The notes under the pieces were generated by a model. That model saw only the letters and a list, made by a program, of their open reading frames with translations. It was not told the DNA's origin and did no database searches. DNA of 5,079 bases from assembly GCA_018432565.1 (NCBI GenBank), contig JAHDSS010000252.1, positions 1 to 5,079 of the forward strand, read 5' to 3'. Below are positions 1 to 5,079 of this stretch, one piece after another. Each line of letters begins with the position of its first letter. Position 1 is the stretch's first letter. The position numbers and the translations under genes were made by a program. The DNA is from Kiritimatiellia bacterium (GTDB lineage: Bacteria > Verrucomicrobiota > Kiritimatiellia > CAIQIC01 > Lenti-01).

Positions 1-546
1 AGCAGTTTCGGCTATGCCGCCCGGTTTGCCGATGAAGACGGCTACGACTTCCATCTGTTGAGCGAAAACGGGCGGTTTGATCCAGTCGAGGGTGCGTTTA
101 CGACCAACGACGCGGTGTCGTCCCGCCTGATTGACCTGGGCGATGCCGCGCCCACGAACGAGCCGGCGCCCAACGGCGGGAAAGTCAACGTGGGGCTGTA
201 CGGCGACACGCCGGAGGCCAGCAAGAGTCCGGAAACGGGGGCGCTGGTGCCGTTGACGATGTCCGACGGCGGGACGATCCGGGGAGAGGCCACCCTGTAC
301 TGGGCTTTCATCAACATGGGCGGCGCCACGCCGGTCGAAGTCCGGTTTTCCTGGGACGGAGGCGGCAGCTGTACCAACATCGCCACCGGGCTGTACGCCG
401 ACGACGGATTGGACGGCATTTCGTGGATCACCACCAACTTCCCCAGCACGGCCATGGGGGTGTGGGAGGTCCGGACCACCACCAACGATCCTCCGATCAT
501 CGGGCAGACCGAAACCTATTTCGCGATCAAGAACGATCCGGTAGCC
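1..546 (+). repeat. Module 0 (partial): beta-helix exit block plus beta-sandwich linker
   Basis: This is the tail of a module whose beta-helix lies upstream of the window. The exit block runs from about 46 to 273: YDFHLLSENGRFDP, then TNDAVSSRLIDLGD, NEPAPNGGKVNVGLYG and TPEASKSP, ending in SDGG. SRLIDLGD replaces the SPLIDAGD seen in later copies. The linker (274-546, 91 residues) has the Trp positions LYW (301), ISW (424) and VWEV (463). At the position where the other linkers have Trp before a V-x-A or V-I-G strand, this copy has Cys (370, GGSCTNIA). The linker ends in YFAIKNDPVA and passes directly into the YYVND motif of module 1. It also lacks the ARG/ASG pattern after the first Trp, so it is the most divergent linker in the window. 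Boundaries are set by alignment to the other copies and are good to a few residues. Confidence 0.82.
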
Positions 547-3500
547 TACTATGTCAATGACTCCAGCACCAACGGAGACGTGTATTGCGAGGCGGCGGGC
601 AGCGCCGGGCATACCGGACTGACGCCGGATTCCCCGCTGGATTCCCTGGAGACGCTGCTGGGGCGCTACAAGGTGGAGCACGGCGACACGGTCTATGTGG
701 ATACGGGCCTTTATCCGCGGTCCACGCCGCTGGTGATGGCCATTCCGTCCATCGGCGCGACCAACCGGCTGGTGATCCAGGGCAGCACCAACGAAGCGGC
801 CGGCGGCACGGTGTTCACGAATTCCGGCAGCGGAGCGGTGCTGGAACTGGACGGGTGCCGGTTTGTGGATCTGCGCGATCTGCGGCTGCATGGCGGGCAG
901 CGGGGGCTGGTGCTGACGGAATCGAGTTCCAACCGCGCGTTCCAGGTGCGGTCGGTGAGGGCCAGGGGCAACGGATTTGAATTGGGGGTCCGCTCCGATC
1001 AGAACGAATTCATCCGCTGCGCGGCGCTGGATTTCATGCGGACGGGGCTGCATGTCACGGCCGCGAGTTCCCAGGCGGCGCCGGCCACCAACCATTGGCG
1101 CAACGGAGTGATCTCCAGTCTTCCGGCCGGAACCGGCGGTTTGGCTGTGGCGACGGGAACCCTGGTCGGCGTGCAGTCGGGAACGCTGACCCTGAGCAAC
1201 AGCGTCTTGGTGGCGAACGGACCGAAGGATGTGATCTTCCAAACCCAGGCGGGAGTTCTGCAAACCGACTACAATGCCTACTACCGGGCCGGCGACACGG
1301 AATTCGCCCGGGTGGAGCGTACGGTTCCTTTTGGTGTTCGCATGCTGTCGTTCGATCATCTCAACACCTGGCAGGACTGGAACGGGAGCGATGGGCATTC
1401 GCTGTCGGCGGACCCGCTATTTGCGGATTTGGCGGGCGGAGATTTGCATCCGAAGAGCCAGGGGGGGCGTTGGGACTGGAGCGTGACCAACTGGGTAACC
1501 GATGACGTGACCTCGCCGCTGGTGGATGCGGCGGATCCGCTGTCGGACCCGGGGGTGGAAACGAACCGGCTCAACCTGGGCGTGTACGGCGGAACAGAGC
1601 AGGCCAGCCGATCGCCGGAGGAGCCGTCCTTTGTCCTCCTGACGCTGAACGAAGGCGGCGTGGTCAGCAATACGGTCAGCTTGAAATGGCAGGCGCGGGG
1701 CGGGGCTACGAATGGCACCGTCAGCATCTGGCTGTCCACCAACAGCGGCGCGTCGGAGGACGGGTGGCGCGTGATCGGGACCAACACCGCCATCGCGGGA
1801 AGCTATGCCTGGAACACCACCACCAATTTGTCCACGCCGGCGGCGCGCTGGCGCGTCCGCCACGGCCAGATTGCCGGAGTCGAGACCGAATCCGCCCGGG
1901 ATTTCCTGATTCACAACGAGCCGTTGATCTATTACGTGAACGATGCGGACACGAACAACGACTTGTGGTGTTCGGTCGCCGGCTCGACCAATCACACCGG
2001 GTTGACGTCGGCTTCCCCGCTGCCGTCGCTGGCGGAAGTGCTGTCCCGCTATGATCTGGAGCCGGGCGACACGGTCCGGCTGGATACCGGCGTGTACACG
2101 GCCACCGCCGGGATTGGCTATCTGGACAGCGGAACGGAAGCCGATCCGGTCGTGATCGAGGGAAGCACGAACTATCCGGGGGCCCTGCTGGAAAACACCG
2201 GGCTGTCGTTGGAACAGGCCCGGGGCGTTACGCTCCGGAACCTCCGGTTTGCGCCCCAGTCCTGGCCGGCGGCCGCGGCGGCCATCCGCCAGTCGGAAGA
2301 CATCACGCTGGAGCAGGCGGACATCCGGGGCGGCATGGACGGCATCCACATTTCGCAGAGTTCCAATGTCTTCCTTCGCCATTTTTCGGTGGCCTGGGCG
2401 GCGACCAACGGGGTGGCCAGCTATGCCTCCTTCAACACCCGGCTGGAGCACGGAACGCTCTGGTCGAACCGGCTGGCCCAGATCCACGTGAATGAGTCGT
2501 CGGACAACAACACGGGAACCCAGCCGGATTCCTTTGTGACGGTGAGCAACTGCATTCTGGGGGCGTACGGGCTGCGCGTGCCCGTATATGAACAGCGGGG
2601 CCGGCTGCAGGCCGATTTCAACAACCTGTATCTGGAGGGGGGGGCGCTGGCCGCGCTGTCCTATACCAATACCAGCGGGTTCCCCCAGGAATTCGATTCG
2701 GTCGGCAAATGGTCCGCCGAAAGCGGGAACGACCAGAGGAGCCTGTCGCACCAGCCGGTGTTTGCCGACAGGATCGGAGGAGATTTCCACCTGCAGAGCC
2801 AGGCGGAGGAAGGCCGCTGGGATCCGGCGGCGCAGGCCTGGACCAACGACCCGGTCTCCTCGCCGCTGATCGATGCCGGCGATCCGGATGCCGCCTTTGC
2901 CTGGGAACCGTCTCCCAACGGCGGGAGGGTGAACCTGGGGCGCTACGGCAACACGGCGGAAGCCTCGAAGACTCCGACCAACGGGGCGCTGACGCTGATC
3001 AGCTTCAATGACGGAGGCCGGGCGTCGGGCACCCATGTGTGGATTACCTGGCTGGCGAGAGGGGCTGCCAGCAACGCCCTGGTGACGATTTATTTTTCGC
3101 CGCAGGGCGGGGCAAGCAATACGTGGGTGGAATTGGCCAGCGGGGTGGATGCATCGCTGGGATACTGGATCTGGGATTCCACTCTGGCGGACCAGACGGT
3201 GCAGGGGGTTCTGCGGATCGAAGGCAGCGACGGCAGCTGGGACGAAGGCGATTCGTATTTCTCCGTCCGGAACCAGCCGTTCCATTTCTTTGTCAACGAC
3301 ACGGACACAAATCTCGTGAACGATGTATACTGCACGGCCCCCGGCAACAACGCCAACAGCGGCCTGACAAACTCGGCGCCCATGGCGGATCTCAACGCCC
3401 TGCTGGCAAAGTACGACCTGGAGGGAGGCGACATCGTCTTTGTTGATTCCGGCGACTATCGCACGGTGGCGCCCTGGCGTATCACCCAGGCGGACTCTGC

Positions 3501-5079
3501 CGGCACGCTGGCCACCAATCCCGTGGTGATCCAGGGGAGTACCAATGCCTTTCCCAGCGGGACGGTTTTGTACCGTTCGCGCAACCCGGTGGGCATTCAG
3601 GTGGACTATGCGGTGGGGTTGCAGTTGCGGAACATCACCGTGTCCAACACGCTGGGCACGGCGGTATCCATTAACAACAGCCTGGGGGTGGAGGCGGAAT
3701 GGCTGGCGGTGGGGCAGGCGACGACGGCGTTCCAGCTCTATGGCGGCAGCCGGTTGCGCGTGGCGCATTGCGCCGTGTACGACACGGAAAACGGCATTGA
3801 CGTGGGGCGGTTTGACCGGACTCTGTCGGGCATGGTGTATCCCGTGCTCGAACACAACGTGCTGTGGAATCTGGCGGGATACGGCGTGCAGGTGGGGGGA
3901 GATCACCGCGCCACGGTGCGCAACAGCATCCTGTCGGTTCGTCCCGGGCATTATGTCTATGAAATGGCCACCACGGCCACCTTGGAGGCGGATTACAATG
4001 CGATCTGGCTGGGAGATGGCGGACGGGTGTTCCGGCGGATTCTGCCGCGGTACGAGTCGCCCGTTCCGGTGATCTATGAAACGGTCGGGTCCTGGGCGGC
4101 CGCATCGGGGCAGGATGTGCATTCCCACGACAGCGAGCCGCAGATGGTTGCTCCGTCGGCATTGGATTTCCATTTGCGGACCCAGGCGCCGGAAGGCCGC
4201 TGGGATCCGGCGCTACAGATCTGGACCAACGATATCACGACGTCCCCGCTGGTGGACGCGGGCTGGCCCGGTTCCGCGGCCTGGACCAACGAGCCGTCGC
4301 CCAACGGTGCACGGGTCAATATTGGGCTGTTCGGCGGCTCGGCCGAGGCGTCGGCATCGCCTACCAATTCCGCCCTGCACCTGCTGACGCTGAACCGCGG
4401 GGGCGTGGCCTCCGGACAGGTGGCCCTGAACTGGGTGGCTTCGGGGCAGGCCACGGGCCACACGGTCCGGCTGTCCGTGTCGGCGGACAATGGAAGCCAC
4501 TGGACGGTGGTGGCCTCGAATCTGCCCGCCAGCCTGGGCGGCGTGATGTGGAACAGTCCCAGTCTCTCCCCGAACACGTCGCCGCTGGCCCTGTGGCGTG
4601 CGGAAAGCGAGCAGGAGGCGGTTTCCGCCACCAGCGAACTGAATTTCGTCCTGCACAATTCGCCGATCGCGTATTATGTCAACGACGATATCAGCGACAG
4701 CACCGACGTGTATTGCACCGCGGCCGGGAATTCCACCAACACGGGCATATCGCGGGATTCGCCCAAGCGCTGGATTTCGGAAATCCTGGACACCTACAAT
4801 CTGGAATCGGGCGACACCATTTACGTGGACACCGGGGTGTATGCGCCGTCCGAACCGACGGTGATCGGTGATCTGGACGCCGGCGACCCGGTGCAGGATC
4901 CGGGACGGCAGGTGACGGTGCAGGGCAGCACGAACACCTGGCAGGGAGGGAGTTTATTCTTCCTTTCGGACGATTCGGTGAACGCATTCGAGCTGACGGA
5001 AACCCACGGTATTCGTCTGCGGGATCTTCGGATCCAGGGGGCCAGCAACGGCGTCGCGGTTCAGGACAGCTATTTCATC
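1..5079 (+). CDS. Giant tandem-module right-handed parallel beta-helix protein, partial at both ends
   Basis: Frame 1 is open across the whole window (1,693 codons) with neither a start nor a stop, so this is an internal fragment of a larger protein. The translation shows tandem modules of 452-462 residues. Each module is a beta-helix with a conserved entry block (YYVND, DVYC, GDTVYVDTG, GSTN), a conserved exit block (DFHL, GRWDP, SPLIDAG, EPSPNG, RVNLG) and a beta-sandwich-like linker of about 90 residues with conserved Trp. Coils of the form LRDLRL, GGMDGIHISQSSNV and NSILS are typical of pectate-lyase-like parallel beta-helices. There are only nine Cys, 32 Thr-Asn dipeptides, and no transmembrane stretch or internal signal peptide. 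The signal peptide and any sorting tail would lie outside the window. By family knowledge such proteins are secreted or surface-attached, and an adhesin or glycan-binding role is inferred. A polysaccharide lyase or hydrolase is the alternative, but no catalytic residues are recognisable. Coding status is near certain, the fold is likely, and the function is unknown. Confidence 0.93.
547..1929 (+). repeat. Module 1 (complete, 461 codons): beta-helix, exit block, beta-sandwich linker
   Basis: The beta-helix spans 547-1440. Entry block: YYVNDSSTNGDVYC (Cys at 586), TGLTPDSPLDSLETLL, GDTVYVDTGLY (from 682) and VIQGSTN (772-792). Coils follow: LRDLRLHGG (871 on), GLVLTESSSNRAFQVRSV, NEFIRCAALDFMRTGLHV, and GTLTLSNSVLVANG. 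The last coil is DYNAYY (1267), followed by WQDWNGSDGHSLSADPLFAD. The exit block (1441-1659) is the shortest of the four, at 73 residues. It keeps GRWD and SPLVDAADP but has ETNRLNLGVYG where the others have EPSPNG before RVN, so a short segment is missing. The linker (1660-1929) has Trp at 1687 (LKW), 1765 (GWRVIG), 1810 (YAWNT) and 1849 (RWRVR), and ends FLIHNEP. Over the 57-residue entry block (544-714 against 1927-2097) modules 1 and 2 share 34 identical residues without a gap, counted by eye. Confidence 0.86.
1930..3285 (+). repeat. Module 2 (complete, 452 codons): beta-helix, exit block, beta-sandwich linker
   Basis: The beta-helix spans 1930-2781, at 284 residues the shortest of the three complete helices. 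Entry block: YYVNDADTNNDLWC (Cys at 1969), TGLTSASPLPSL, GDTVRLDTGVY (from 2065), VVIEGSTN (2152-2172). Coils: GVTLRNLRF, an Ala-rich stretch SWPAAAAAI (about 2260-2286), DITLEQADIRGGMDGIHISQ, NVFLRHFSVAWAATNGV, NTRLEHGTLWSN, FVTVSNCILG (Cys at 2551). The DYNA motif is degenerate here (ADFNNLY, 2611-2631). Then KWSAESGNDQRSLSHQPVFAD leads into the exit block (2782-3018), which is close to the consensus: GGDFHLQSQ, EGRWDPA, WTNDPVSSPLIDAGDP, EPSPNGGRVNLGRYGNT, EASKTP. The linker (3019-3285) has Trp at 3049, 3124 and 3172, but Leu (3211) where modules 0, 1 and 3 have the fourth Trp. It ends YFSVRNQP before FHFFVND of module 3. A run of eight G lies in the helix at 2637-2644. Confidence 0.86.
3286..4671 (+). 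repeat. Module 3 (complete, 462 codons): beta-helix, exit block, beta-sandwich linker
   Basis: The beta-helix spans 3286-4164. Entry block: FFVNDTDTNLVNDVYC (Cys at 3331; two extra residues relative to module 1), SGLTNSAPMADLNALL, GDIVFVDSGDY (from 3427), VVIQGSTN (3526-3546). Coils include VGLQLRNITVSN, GVEAEWLAVGQATTAFQLYGG, SRLRVAHCAVYDTENGIDVG (Cys at 3769), PVLEHNVLWNLAGYGVQVGG and ATVRNSILSVRPGH. The last coil is LEADYNAIW (3991 on), followed by GSWAAASGQDVHSHDSEP, the counterpart of WQDWNGSDGHSLSADP in module 1. The exit block (4165-4404) reads DFHLRTQAPEGRWDPA, WTNDITTSPLVDAG, NEPSPNGARVNIGLFGG, EASASPTN, LLTLNRGG. The linker (4405-4671) has all four Trp (4432, 4501, 4549, 4594), ends NFVLHNSPIA and runs straight into module 4. 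Confidence 0.86.
4672..5079 (+). repeat. Module 4 (partial): beta-helix entry block and first coils
   Basis: The first 136 residues of a further beta-helix are present before the window ends. The entry block is YYVNDDISDSTDVYC (Cys at 4714), TGISRDSPKRWISEIL, YNLESGDTIYVDTGVY (GDT from 4810), VTVQGSTN (GSTN at 4924-4935) and the first coil LRDLRIQGASNGVAVQ (5017 on). LRDLR is identical to the same motif in module 1. Between the VDTGVY strand and the VTVQGSTN strand this copy carries an Asp/Gly-rich loop (GDLDAGDPVQDPG, about 4867-4905). The frame is still open at the last base, so the array has at least one more helix and the protein continues downstream. Confidence 0.85.

Noticed and set aside
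585..980. Plus-strand open frame of 131 codons in another frame, and similar ones at 1095-1505, 1686-2054, 3039-3446 and 3545-4072.
   Set aside because: All overlap the frame 1 gene completely. They have Arg/Gly/Ala-rich compositions with no recognisable motif, whereas frame 1 carries the repeated conserved motifs through every one of these regions.
547..1440. Polysaccharide lyase or pectinase activity in a beta-helix.
   Set aside because: The fold is compatible, but I cannot point to a catalytic Lys/Arg/Asp arrangement conserved among the modules, so no enzyme function is assigned.
1417..4173. A 918-codon open frame on the minus strand.
   Set aside because: It lies in exact codon-to-codon register with the sense frame, so its stops need sense codons TTA, CTA or TCA, which this GC-rich gene hardly uses. 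The frame ends at the Leu codon CTA at 1417, and the next such codon upstream on that strand is CTA at 4213. Its translation is Arg/Pro/His/Gln-rich with no domain, and its apparent repeats only mirror the sense modules.
4074..4658. Minus-strand open frames near the right end (4074-4658, 4213-4656, 4691-4987) and the left end (42-500).
   Set aside because: These are shadows of the sense gene. No family motif and no ribosome binding site is supported, and the sense strand is coding without interruption.
547..4671. Possible recent tandem duplication or misassembly of the repeat units.
   Set aside because: The units differ throughout at DNA level, differ in length (461, 452 and 462 codons), and have unalignable cores. 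Collapsed or duplicated reads would give near-identical copies.
4867..4905. Asp/Gly-rich GDLDAGDPVQDPG as an RTX-type calcium repeat.
   Set aside because: It occurs once, lacks the GGxGxDxxx nonapeptide periodicity, and sits in the loop between the first two helix strands.

Overview
The window is a single uninterrupted reading frame. Frame 1 of the + strand is open from base 1 to base 5079 (1,693 codons, no stop), and it runs off both ends. No intergenic DNA is visible, so there is no promoter, ribosome binding site, start codon, terminator, RNA gene, mobile element or CRISPR array to report. Every other open frame in the window is a shadow of this one.

The encoded protein is a fragment of a giant, almost certainly exported, right-handed parallel beta-helix protein. 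It is built from a super-module of about 450-460 residues repeated in tandem. Each module has three parts in fixed order. First is a beta-helix that opens with a conserved N-cap (YYVND...DVYC...TGLT..SP...GDTVYVDTG.Y, then V.I.GSTN, then LR.L), continues with variable coils, and ends in an adYNa-type last coil. Second is a conserved C-terminal block of 73-80 residues (DFHL...GRWDP...WTND..SPL.DAGDP...EPSPNG.RVN.G.YG.T.EAS). Third is a tryptophan-containing all-beta linker of about 90 residues that resembles an Ig/Fn3-like sandwich.

Layout: 1-546 is the end of one module (C-block plus sandwich). Complete modules lie at 547-1929, 1930-3285 and 3286-4671. The start of a further module lies at 4672-5079. 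The distance between successive YYVND motifs is 461, 452 and 462 codons, so the period is regular. The copies are strongly diverged at DNA level, which indicates an old, protein-level-conserved array and not a recent duplication or assembly artefact.

Organism: the DNA is GC-rich (roughly 60% by eye), with G/C-ending codons. The C-block style (SPLIDAGDP...EPSPNGGRVNLG.YGNT.EASK) and the Thr-Asn-rich text are what I associate with large secreted proteins of the PVC group (Kiritimatiellota, Lentisphaerota, Verrucomicrobiota, Planctomycetota). This is recall of style, not a search result. The function is most plausibly a cell-surface or secreted adhesin or glycan-binding scaffold. Some beta-helix proteins are polysaccharide lyases or hydrolases, but I cannot identify a catalytic site here, so no enzyme activity is assigned.
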